Part shown: piece by piece, positions 11,856 to 22,599 of the stretch
Layout of the letters: each line of letters starts with the position of its first letter
Position numbering within the stretch: the stretch's first letter is position 1
NCBI GenBank assembly: GCA_015680685.1
Contig: MNCI01014748.1
Span: 2,604 to 48,433, forward strand
Origin: Gnetum montanum
Taxonomy: Eukaryota > Streptophyta > Gnetopsida > Gnetales > Gnetaceae
Length of the DNA stretch: 45,830 nt
Direction of reading: 5' to 3'
Translations under genes and position numbers: made by a program
The notes under the pieces: generated by a model
What the model was told of the DNA's origin: nothing
Databases searched by the model: none
The model's input: the letters and a program-made list of their open reading frames with translations, nothing else

Positions 11856-12667
11856 TGATGAAAATTACATTTTTCAGCTATTGTATCATAAATTCAATTT
11901 AGTAATTACTATAAGTGTCTATAAATATGCTTCATGTATCATATTTACAAACTAGTTGGTCATAACATAGCTAGCTCTTAGAGTTTAATTTTTCAATTCT
12001 TGTACTAGTTAGAAAGTGCCTACAACAAGAATCTAAGTTGATTGTCTAGAGTCCTATTCAAGTGGCATTATATCTAGACATAATTCATGGCTAACAATAG
12101 CATTGAAATTAATTCAAATTAATTATCATACTTTTACTTATCATAGAATTTAGTTTTAATGTAATTTACTTTCCTCTATAATTAGCCTAACATTTACATT
12201 CTACACAAGGTAGTAATTTAGTAGAATAAATATGATTATTTTTTAGTGTAACATATAACTATTTGATAATCCAATAATGATATTGCTAGGTACACCTAGT
12301 AGCATGTTTCTTGGTAATCCTAGCAATGGTTCAGCTAGTTTAAAATATGCTTTACAGTCTAGAAAATCAGCACCCATCATCCTAAGCTACATTAAAATTT
12401 ACCTTTATCATTTGTTATTTTAATAAATAAATTAATTAATTTTTAATTAGTTTTATTAAGTTATAAACAATTTCATAATCATACACCTCATCTTGAACTA
12501 TATTATATATTATAAAATTACTACTAAATGAAGTGAAAATAGTAACTTGCAATCTTAGATTTATCTACCTATATGCTCTACTAGTTTGATCCATGGACTA
12601 CAACATAGTCTCTTGCAATTCTTGTGGATTGTATGGTTGGAAATAGTGTATTCTCACTACTCATCCA
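11856..12667 (+). repeat. Solo LTR related to element A
   Basis: It starts with TGATGAAAATTAC and ends with CTACTCATCCA, against TGATGA...CACTCATCA in A. Between these ends, landmarks of the A LTR occur in order: CTATAAATATG (TATA), the segment around TAGTTAGAAAGTGCCTACAAC, CTTGGTAATCC, AATAAATAAATT and the terminal ATGGTTGGAAATAGTGTATTCTCACTACTCATC. No primer site follows and no internal sequence adjoins it on either side, so it is a solo LTR. No target duplication could be recognised. It is more diverged than either LTR of A. Confidence 0.75.
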
Positions 12668-13500
12668 CTAAAAATAATAGTCTGTCAAATCCAAAGTTCT
12701 ATAACATGCACCTAAGAGACCTAAGAAGTTAGAAATTCAATCAATACAACCAGTATAATCATGGTCCTGAATGCAAGAAGAAGAATCTCAAAATTACATT
12801 AATATTAGCCTTTTATAATCCTTTAATAAGAACCAATGAAATAATAAAATAAAAATTAATATATTTATCAAGCTTAACTTTCTTATTTTTCTCAAATCAA
12901 TCTCACTTGAACTTAAGAATGAGATGAAGAAGTTCCTACTTTGGGTTATATTAACTAATAGTGAAGAATGATAAGCAGGAGAAATTTACCTATTTTTAAA
13001 TGATTAATAGAATAATTGTATAGTCAAGATAAGAGACATCCAAATCTCCAATTTAGTAAAAATACTTGTAGAAGATTTTAGCATTCCTAGCATAGAAATT
13101 AAGCTAGCTAATGTTTCAATAAGTTCTAAATACAATTCCAAGAATAAATGTGCAGTATTTATATGAAGCATACAAAACTAAATGAAACACTTTAATAAAT
13201 ATTGAAAATATCTTCTTCAAGATTATGATATGTCATATCACTCTAACTATCTGAACAAATGAGATTACATTCTCTTTATTATAAGTAATAACAATAATCT
13301 ACATGCACTTCCATAAAAATATATCTTGTCTTCCTTTTCTTATGATTAAGTGAAGATTTTAGCAGAGTATATCAAGAAGGATATTTTTTGAAACACTATC
13401 AACAAAACACATGTTGCAACTTGTAACCTTCACCATCCAACTTGAGACAAGATCTTATTGTAAATGTAAGATAAGTAGCCCATGAGCTACAATCTTGCAT
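12668..13500. other. No gene seen; AT-rich spacer
   Basis: No coding frame of note and no repeat that I can assign. The left boundary of element B lies somewhere near the right end of this stretch. Confidence 0.45.
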
Positions 13501-14765
13501 ATTTTAACATATTCGGCCTAATAAATGTCTTACTTTCCAATTTCAAAATGTGCTATTATTTCTATATATGGGCTTGGGAAGGTAAAAGGTACCTTGGTGA
13601 CTATCAAAATTTTCATTTTCATGGGTCTTTATAGAGGTATAGCCTCAACTACGTTGAAGCTATCTACTCCTAGTGTAGATGATGTTGATTTTTTATTTTT
13701 CTTAACAACTCATAGTGTATTCACCAAAGAACCCAACGTAGCTATAAGAACAACATTGGTATTATTGGATTTTCACTTTTCCCAACAATAGCTAGTGTAG
13801 TCATAACAATTTTTTAGTGATGGAACCATGGCAAGTGTAGTTAACATGGATCTCCAGAAAATGTAGTTTGGCTACCATAGTCACCATGATGTTAGTAGAT
13901 TCCAATAGATGTCAATGTAGTCTCTAAAGGCTAGCATAGTCAAGGTTAAGGTCAACATAGTCACAAAAGTCTAGTTACTATTTTTACTATGTGGATGAAT
14001 TTTGATGATCTTGGTGCATCAAAACTTACCAGAAATGATCAACTACACTAGAAATCCTAGTTGTTAAACCTACAAATAGACACCAACCTATCAGTAATCA
14101 TGGAAATAATTTGTAGCATTAAATGAGAAACCTAAAAGCCTATAAAACCCCAATTTAAACATCATATTCAGGTTACACACTACAGTAAGTTTGAGCAATC
14201 TCAAACCTGAATTTATGCAACCCATAGCCTTGTTTTGCAACCTTGACCATGTTTGCATCCCATTTGGCATCTATTCTAAGCACATGATACTCTTATTATA
14301 GTCCAACTAGAACAAAATTCTGTGCTATGCAGTCAAAGTTGCAAACTTAAATAGAAACTAGCAAGGAGTTGTAAGATATTGGAACTTGGAAGAACCTAGA
14401 CTATGGAGATTGATTGCAAATCATATCTTGCTATCTCCAATAGACATTAATCTCCATTCAAGCCAACTTCATATGCTTTGATCATACCATCTATACTTCT
14501 TGAACATTACAATTTTATCCAATAAAATTTTCAGTTCAGTTGTAGTGTATATTTATTTTCAAGTCTAATTTTATGATAATTTGTTTTAGTTTGAATCTAC
14601 AATTCTATTCCTAATTTCATTTCTATTTACATTTCATAAGTCCTTAGGTGATTGACAAGATCATCAAGGATACCTTGAATCCTATTTTTAGAGGTGATTT
14701 AGGGTTAGGTTGTTGTAGCTTGGGATTTTTGGTTTTCCAATAACTAAATTTTCTAGAGCTAAAAT
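13500..14765 (+). repeat. Putative 5' LTR of element B (left end uncertain)
   Basis: Assigned from its position before a degenerate primer site and from a TATA box, CTATAAAACC (TATAAAA at 14141-14147), at a place comparable to the TATA box in the LTR of element D. No partner LTR is in the window, so the ends are not confirmed. Repeated TAGTGTAG/GTAGTCATAG-like words occur upstream of the TATA box. Confidence 0.4.
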
Positions 14766-14785
14766 TTCTAATAATATAAGGAGGG
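14753..14785 (+). other. Degenerate primer binding site of element B
   Basis: TAGAGCTA, then about 17 extra bases, then AAGGAGGG. This resembles the D site TGGCACTAGAAGGAGGG and the C site TGGAGCTAGAAGGAGGG split by an insertion. The following ACTCCGCCT also resembles the CTTGAGCCT that follows the site in D. Confidence 0.4.
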
Positions 14786-15539
14786 ACTCCGCCTGAATTC
14801 TTAATTAAATCCTATTTTCAACATTTTAATAACTTTTTTGCCATTTTAACCTTTAAAACCAACAATTTCTTACATTAAAACTAGCATTTTTAGCTCACTT
14901 CCCATCCAACATACCTAACAGAGTTGTGGTGGGTGATTTGGGTTTGCACTACATTTAAACAATAGTTATTGGATTCTTGGACCCAACATAGTCAACTAAA
15001 ATAACTATAATTTTTTCCTTTCTAAAACCTACATTTGGAACCTAAACACTAGTATAGGCCATTTCAAAAATCCATCACCTCTATGATGAAATTCTACAAT
15101 GGGAAGCCATCGTAGTTACTTCTAGGACTTCAATGTAGTCCTAGGAGAAAAACAAAACTTTTTAGATTTTATTTTCAAAATTAATGTACATCCTTTGGGT
15201 AGAAAATTTTCTATTTGGTATTCCTAAGTAAAAGCCCATATTCCACCATCTACTTTAGTGTAGTTGGCTAGAAAATACTAGGATCTATTGCATACTCCAT
15301 AGCATAGATCCTACCTAGCCTAGTTGGTATCACCAACTTTAAAACCTCAATAGCATTTTCCAAAGGATGGTGTACACCATCTACACTATAGTAACACTTT
15401 CAATAGTTGTTTTCATTTATAGCCAACTACACTATTGGGATAATTCCACTTTCTAAAAGTTTTACTAAAAATAGGAAAATCTCACAATCAACATTTTTTG
15501 CAATGTCTTTTGGTAAGACCACCATTTTGCCCATTGACA
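14786..15539 (+). other. Leader region of element B
   Basis: About 750 bp between primer site and gag with no coding frame or motif that I can recognise. Confidence 0.45.
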
Positions 15540-17981
15540 TAACCAACAATGACATCCAACTAGGATGAAGTGAGGATCTTTGATCTTAGAGATCCTACTA
15601 TACCCAAATGTAGACAATCACTTAGGTTATGAGGGTAAAGACTAGATTTTTCTATGGTTAATGAAGAGCATTACAGCTATATCTACCTAGAAATCCAAGT
15701 TGGATTACTCCTTCCTCTCATGAAGGTGAAAGCCAAGCCAGAGTATGGATTAATCCATCATAAAGGAAAGGAGAACATATCCTTTCTCTATGATAAAATA
15801 TCATTGAACAATACCCATGCATGCATAATTTCTCAATTAACTGAGATGGATGAGCAAGATGCAAAATTGAGCATGAAGAGCTAGCATGAGGAACATAATG
15901 AGTTCAAGGTAGAGCCAAAACTAGAAACCTTCATAAGGGATCCACTTCAATAATTTGCCTCTTAAAATACCATAGTTACTTCGGCCTTGCCTATGTCTTT
16001 TATAGGACATGCATATCAACTATCATCTCTTTTATACCTAAGCATGTTTGGGCCAACACTAGTTATAGTAATCCATCAAGCATAGTCTATGCCTCAAATA
16101 ACCTCTTTATTTTAATCCATGTCTCTTTCCATGTAGTCTCATTTTGCATGATCCTCACCAATTTTTCTCATCAACACACATCCATTTTCTATACTAGTGC
16201 ATCCCACAATGGGACCACTAGCAATCCAAAGGATAGAAAAAAAATTTGTTGCATTTGTACCACAAATCCAAGCACAAACATCCTTCCCTTTGTTTAGTCC
16301 ATCTATTACCACCATGACCTAGCCTCTCCCTTCTATACCACAATCCATTGTGATGTCACAAGCCTCTCAGTTAATACTATAGCCTTCATACAAATACCAA
16401 AACACATGGAAATGCCCCAAAGACTAGATCAAGCATTCCAAATGATCTAGGACTTGAAAGAAGAGTTACTGAAGCTCAAAGATTCCACAAGCTAGACTAT
16501 GAAGATAATGGACTTCTACCAAGATGATTTTATTAATCCTACTATCCCACCAATAACTCTTCCACAAAGCATCCCCATTTCATAATTTACCAATTACAAT
16601 AGTAAAGGTGACTCCAATGCCCACCTCATAACCTTTCATTATAAGTGCTCATTATTGCAAGCATGGGCACATACCATCATGCAAATCTTCCCTATGTCCC
16701 TAACTAGAAAAGCCTTGGATTGGTACCATGCACTACCAAAAGGATCCATATCCTCATTGGAAGACTTAATTTCCTAGTTTGTTAACCATTTGAAATACAA
16801 CTCAAAATCCAATATGATCCTTAATCAATTAATGAAGGTCAAGGAGGGACCCCTTGAGCCAGTACAAAAATTCATACAACAATGGAATGCTCTCCTTAAC
16901 AAGATTCCAAAACTGATATCTAAAACACACCTTATCACTATCTTCAAAAGGGTAGTTAACAACTTCATTATGTTAAAACTATATTACCTTGTTTCATAGG
17001 CATTTAACAAGGCCTTTTCCTAGACTAACAACATAGAGGATGGGGCTAAGGCTACCAATGATCCTAACTGCATGACATTTAAGAACCAACATGCATGAAA
17101 GAATAATGAGAGGGGAAGGAAAAACAACCATGTTCATAGTGATCAAGGACAACGATAAAATGATCACACAAGGGCCTAAGACCAATCAACCTAAGCTCCC
17201 TATTGAAAAAAATCAACCTTCAATGTCTTGTGCCTATGCATCAATTACTTTGAGGTCTAATTTTAAATGTAAGGATCGGTTGAAGTATACTAGGTTATCA
17301 TTGAAGACATCAAAACTCCTTGATTAACTATTAAAGAGTGGGAGAATTTAGTACAAATAGATGATCAAGAATTTCCATTAAAGGTATGATAGATTATGTG
17401 AGATAGCCAAGAACCCCACTCTTATAACCAAGGATGACCTCTAGTACCTAAATACTTCAAACTTGACCATTTTTGCCACTACCATCAACTGACAAGTCTT
17501 AACAGAGACTTTTACGTAGTGCTTAAGGATGACCTAAAAAAGAAGATAGATAAGGATCCATGTAGGTCTACAAGGATTTTTTAAACAACAATAATAGTTC
17601 ATACATTATAGTGGCATTCAATGTAACCAAGAATGCTAGAGCTATGTAGGAACTGTTCATGATACGAGTACCTCCTAGCAATGACAAGGGTCCTTTAGCT
17701 TCAACTAGCTCAAGGCCCCCTTTGTTTATAAGAATACCATCACCAACATCTTCCAAGGATCCTTCTATGATTAGGATGCCCACTCTCATGGAAACCAAGA
17801 CTAGACCTACTCCTACAACTGATAAGCATCCTCTTATAGTGGCCAACGTAATTTCTTCTTTACAACCAACAAACAACAACAAAAAATCACCAAATAAACA
17901 ATGTAAGAAGTCCATTCCAAAGCCAAAGAACAACAAAAATAAACAAGCAAATGCATGGAAGGAAGTGGGTTCTATGACTTC
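15540..17981 (+). pseudogene. gag pseudogene of element B, cut by element C
   Basis: The N-terminal part (15654-15884) reads EIQVGLLLPLMKVKAKPEYG then SFLYDKISLN. C and D have equivalents at the same place (YNFVYAKIQVGLL in C, YNFVCAKLVVNF in D). The capsid core is at about 16590-17010: YNSKGDSNAHL, KALDWYHALPK, then EGPLEPVQKFIQQWNALLNK and LITIFKRVVNNFI. The zinc-finger-like segment near 17455-17560 has lost its Cys/His residues (DHFCHYHQLTS...LKDDLKKKI). A Thr/Ser/Pro-rich linker (17659-17980) repeats IRVPP/IRMP-type words. Stops are frequent and at least one frame change occurs. The minus-strand frame 17568-18044 is only the shadow of this linker. The frame is broken at 17981 by the LTR of element C and resumes at 27459. 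Confidence 0.82.
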
Positions 17982-19718
17982 TGAAAATGTCGATGGATGG
18001 AACACTGAGAGCTTCATGGGCATACAGCCTAACCTTGAATCCATGCAAGGGCTGTACTGGGAAATAGAAATGAGGTACCTTGAATAGTCTTTTCAATTAG
18101 ATAGGGACTTAAATAATGTTAAAACAATCATGTATGAGATGGTTTTATACTATGTTATGTGTGGGCATCAGGTTCGACTAACCTAGAGCATAGCAAGGTG
18201 TCCTAGCCTATAAATAGTGATGTAAATGTGAAAATATGTATGAGAAAGCAAGGAAAATATAAGTGTTATGATAAATACCAAAGATAAATTCTTGAGAAAT
18301 GCCATAAAATTTAAGAATAGAAGTGCATTACCCCAAAAGGGGAAGCATAGCTAATTCCAAAAGGATCTCAAAAGGTACACAGTGTACAATAGGAGTAGTG
18401 GGAGTGTAGTCACCATCTCAGTGGTGTTGAGCTATGAAGTCTAGTGCGAGCTATGATGAACTATGCCTACAAGGTTGGTCGCCGTGGTGTACTATGTGAT
18501 GTTCTATAGGGCTACAATGGGGCTATGGTATACCTTGCAATGTAGGTTTGCAACAGGGTTGTAGTGTACCATGTGGTGCAAGGTTGCCTCTCTATCGGTG
18601 TGGTGTGCTTTGGGTCTCATTCACCCATGGAGCTAAGTGCCAAGATGCCAAAGCGTCAAATGCCAAATGAAAGTGCTAGCTACCCAACTGGTAAAAAATG
18701 GAAGCCAACCCCTTGAAACATTAGGGTGCAAGGGTATTTCTAGGGCTAGGGTTAGTCCAAAATGTGGATTAAGTGCCATGTGGTAGTGTGGTAGGTTGGA
18801 CCATAAGAAAATCTCAAAAAAATTTCTATGTTTAGAGGTGACTAGAAAAAGTTCAAAAAAAATTCTAACTCTAGCTGCTATGCTTGTCCCATGTTACATG
18901 TGGGACATGGAACATTGACCTCTACATTCATCCCCTATTATGTGCAAGACATTGGATGCTGGCTACTATGCCCATCCCCTATTACATATAGGACATGGAA
19001 TGCTAGCTACTATGCTCATCCCTTGTTATGTGAAGGACACAGGATGATCCCTAGGGATAGGGAATAACAAGTACACTTAGAAGAATTTGGTGAAGACTAT
19101 AATCCTTGTTCTTACTATGTTGGTTATGCTCTAGACCATAGTAGGAGGGGTAGCCTCAGAAGTTAGAAAATTTTTCAAATGCATCTTTCATGTTGAGCTA
19201 GCTTGACACTTAGGAAAAAATTTTCACTAAAATTGTGCTATATTGGCTATGCCTAAGAGCATAGCAGAGCATGGGAATCAAGGAGATAGAAATGTTTTTG
19301 AACTATTTCATCCATCCCAAGCAATCTTGATAACTTCTGGCTTGGCACTTGGGCAAATTGACCATGGAAGTGTATGTTACACTAGCTACGCTCTAGAGCA
19401 TATAGGTAGACTGAGAGCATAGTAGAACACTTAGAGAAATTTTCATGCAACTGTTGTTGACACTTGAAAAATTTTGTAAAACATGCCTTGACACATGCTA
19501 TGTTGGCTACGCTAGGGAGTGTAGCACCAACACTTAGAAAAATTTGCCAAGTTTTGACACCTAGAAAAATTTGGAGAAAGTGCCATTATTCTAACACTTA
19601 GAAAACAATTTACAAATCTAGTAGTTGGAGCTAACTACACTCAAAACTTAGCCACTATTTTGACACTTAGCCAAATTTGTAATCAAGAGATTGAGACCCA
19701 AAATTTTGTGGTGTTTCA
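17982..19718 (-). repeat. 3' LTR of element C (left copy)
   Basis: About 1737 bp, colinear with 25739-27458. On the minus strand it starts TGAAACACCACAAAATTTTG at 19718. It contains a four-copy 44-bp repeat (18876-19050) and many GCTAYRCT/AGCATAGC words. The left end is fixed only by where similarity to the right copy stops. Confidence 0.88.
18876..19050. repeat. 44-bp tandem repeat inside LTR of element C, left copy
   Basis: Four units with the pattern CTATGCYCATCCCCTATTAYRTGYRGGACATGG. Starts are spaced 43-44 bp. The same four units occur in the other LTR (26632-26812), so the repeat predates insertion. Confidence 0.8.
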
Positions 19719-19734
19719 ATGGCCCCTCTTTTTT
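19719..19734 (-). other. Polypurine tract of element C
   Basis: The minus strand reads AAAAAAGAGGGGCCAT, directly followed by the LTR start TGAAACACC. This fixes the orientation of element C and marks the left LTR as its 3' LTR. Confidence 0.88.
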
Positions 19735-20964
19735 GATTTCTAGAGTAGTGACTCAAAAGACATCAACAAAGAATTGCAAAGTGCCATAGCAAATGTGGCA
19801 CCAACATCACTTGTTGGTACTAGATCAGCTATCATTTCACCATGCTCAAGAGTGTTGTGGATAAACATATGTTGGGGCAAAGTATGTAGGTAATGTACTA
19901 GGGAGATGAAATGCAAGTAGAAGAAATAAAATGAAAATATTTTATCTTAATGAAAGATGTTAAGTTATCAAGGCTGATAGTGACCATGGCATGAAGTGGC
20001 TTGTCCCTAAAATGTTGACCTCTCATTGAAGTATTCATGAGAGAGCCAAAGTTGATCCAAGTCTAGGCTAATTGTGAAACTGCAACGCTTTCAATTTGGT
20101 TGGGGATGTTTTTTTCTCCATTATTCTTTTCTTTTTCTATTTTTTTTATATTTTTTTTTACTTTTTTTTTCTTTTTTTTTTCTTTTCCTTCTTTATTTTG
20201 CTATGAGGCAAACCCTTGTTGGGTTCATCTTACTACTGATTGCTAGCTGCAAGGTTTAGGCCATCCAGTAGATGGGCTTTGTTTTAATGTAGTCACATTG
20301 CATCTTTAGAATAGGTGTTTCCTCACCAAGATGAGCTACATTACATCCACTTGGTTCTTAACTAGCCAATAGAGGCTCCCCAAGGGATGAGTTTTGTTAC
20401 GTATAGCTTGGGTTCAACGGTTGATGTGAAGGGAATGCCATATGCATCACGGTGCATTATGTATTAGAGGGATGTGAAATCATGAGTATGAAAGGGATGA
20501 GAGGTTATTGGAATGAAGGATTGGATGTGCATATGCTATAATGGGATGAGGGGGATGTACACTCTTAAGTGGCTTAACTAGTCTAATCATGCACATCAAA
20601 GCGATGTGATTACTTGCCACTACGATGAGATGCATCTTTGCATGACTACCTTTGAGGCTTCATCCTACAAACACAACTTCGAGAAGACAAGAAAATTAGA
20701 CAACATGAAATGCAAGTGGAAATGCTAGATGTGAATATGTTGTAAGTACTAGATGTGAAGATTTTGCAAATGTGTCAAATTCTACACTAGTTGCAAGTGC
20801 TCAACAAGCTAGTGAAAGTGATAGAGTGATGATGCTACGAGTGCTCCAAATACTACACTGATGGCATGTGCTCCAAAATATCAATAGAATGGTGGAAGGT
20901 GATGATTCTACAAGAGCCCCAAAGGGTTTCACCAATAGAAGGTGCTCCAATAGATTACCAACAT
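19735..20964 (-). other. Noncoding 3' region of element C
   Basis: It holds no coding frame of note. A strongly pyrimidine-rich tract (plus strand, about 20101-20200, T runs broken by single C or A) produces a spurious hydrophobic frame at 20074-20259. No remnant of the antisense gene found in B and D is visible. Confidence 0.6.
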
Positions 20965-21447
20965 GCTAGTTTAAAGTCTTGGCAAATCATGAACCCAGTT
21001 TAAGATCCTGGCAAATCATGATATGCTAGTTTATAGTCATAGCAGATTGTCTGTGCCAGTTTATAGTCATAGAAAATTATCTGTACCAATTTATAGTCAT
21101 AGAAAACCGTCTATGCTAGTTTATAGTCATAGTGGACCATTTATGCTAGTTTATAGTCATAGTGGACGATTTGTGCTAGTTTATAGTCATAGAGAATTTT
21201 TTGTGCTAGTTTATCGTCATAGCAAATTGTTTGTGCTAGTTTATAGTCATAGATAACTATTTGTGATAGTTTATAGTCATAGTGGATTATCTATACCAAA
21301 TTATAGTCATACTAGACTATTTGTGCTAGTTTATAGTCATGGAATATCAATGTTAGTTTATAGTCATAGTAGATTATCTATGCTAGTTTATAGTCATAAT
21401 AGACTATCTGTGCTAGTTTATAGTCATAGTAGACTATTTATGCTGGT
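20965..21447 (-). repeat. 30-bp tandem array of element C
   Basis: About 14 copies of a 30-bp unit. The plus strand reads GCTAGTTTATAGTCATAG plus 12 variable bases; unit starts fall every 30 bp from 21031 to 21331, then resume at about 21357. Degenerate units precede it from 20965. The minus-strand core CTATGACTATAAACTAGC resembles the ATGGCCTAAAACTAGC core of the array in element D. The VYSHS-repeat frames at 21023-21583 are by-products. Confidence 0.92.
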
Positions 21448-21635
21448 TTTTTCCATCATACATGTGGGTACTTACCTTGTTTGTGTGAGGTGCAATGCTA
21501 CATTCGTAGTCATGCTGTGTGCCTACAAGATATTGCAAAAATCAACTAGAAAAATAACATCAAGAAAAACCTATTTTAAATAGAGTTAAAATGCATTAAT
21601 GAAAGGAAAGGAATGAAAAAAATGATAGTTTTGAG

Positions 21636-21740
21636 ACATTCCAGGTCGTGGGCTAGTTTAAGGCCTTTTGACGCCAGTGAGTGTTGCTAGTTTTGGGTCA
21701 TTTCGGGCCATTGGTAGTTTAAGGTCTTTTTAGACCATGT
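21636..21740 (-). repeat. Ancestral-type repeat units beside the array of element C
   Basis: Three minus-strand units: AAGGCCTTAAACTAGC, GGCCCGAAATGACCCAAAACTAGC and GACCTTAAACTACC. They match the unit type of element D better than the expanded 30-bp units next to them do. Confidence 0.75.
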
Positions 21741-21949
21741 GCTTCTATAGTTTTATGTTTTTTTTATTTTTATGTGTTTTTGGTGTTTTTCAAATGTAAT
21801 GAATAAGCTAAGTGGATGGACATATAAACAAAGTAGAAATGTGTAAACAAAGAAAAGCAATGTGTAAACTATGTAAGTAGGTGAAATGTAAATGCATGAA
21901 CAAATGCAATAAAAGAAAAAACCAAAAATGCATGGCCTATGGATGAAAG

Positions 21950-22570
21950 GGGTAAGTAAGTGCTTAGCACATTTTTGGCTAAGGAAAAGTCTTGGTAATA
22001 TAGTTTCTTCCTAACCAGGTGTGAATTAGGGAACATGGAAGGCTTAGGGTCATCTAGGAGGTTATTGGCTTCAACCACTCATTCGGGTGTGTTAGCCTTA
22101 GGTGTTGTATTGGTTGCCACATGTGTATCACTAAGAAACCGCACCTTTGACACTTGCTTCATGTCTATGTTGTGGATAGCTGAAGGGGGGATGTTATCAC
22201 CATGGATGATAACTTGACCACCTTCATATGGAAGGTGGACTTCTTGGTTGATGGGAGAGTAGATGGCCTATAGTTGAGCTAGCTAAGTCTTGCCCAAGAT
22301 TACATTGAAGCTTGACATCTTCTCTATGATAGTGAAATCTGCACTAGTGGGGAATTGGTCTCCTACCATGAAGAATTTTAGACAGGAGTTTTGGTTGGCC
22401 TGATTTTATCTACCAAGCCTAGCTTATCGATGATAGAGTATCGTAATACATTTGTTGTTGCACCATCATCAACATGCATTCTGCAAATGTTACACTACCC
22501 AACACATATTCTAATGGATAGTGGAGCTATAGTGACCTCCCCTCATTCAGGGTTGGTCTTAATTGCATCA
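21950..22570 (-). pseudogene. Protease domain of element C
   Basis: The minus strand reads RMHVDDGATTNVLRYSIIDKLGL around 22480-22410 (given here as a short conserved stretch). This is the same retropepsin segment as HIDNGDTKK in B and HIDDRVATNVI in D; the family active site was probably D-D-G-[AS]. Downstream the frame keeps FNVILGK and HLPYEGGQVIIHGDN, parallel to HLPYAGGEVIIHGDK in D. The domain ends with HLVRKKLYYQ near 22000. It would process the Gag polyprotein. Several stops are present. Confidence 0.8.
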
Positions 22571-22599
22571 TCATGAAATGCTAAGGATGTTGAACTTGA

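Noticed and set aside
17568-18044. 158-codon minus-strand open frame
   Set aside because: Shadow of the Thr/Ser/Pro-rich gag linker of element B, and it crosses the insertion junction with element C.
20074-20259. Short hydrophobic protein
   Set aside because: Phe/Leu-rich only because it translates a pyrimidine-rich tract in the noncoding part of element C.
21023-21583. Repeat proteins with a VYSHS motif
   Set aside because: A 30-bp repeat whose period is a multiple of three automatically gives a repeating open frame. There is no start context, no conservation of a protein pattern in D, and the array is noncoding there.
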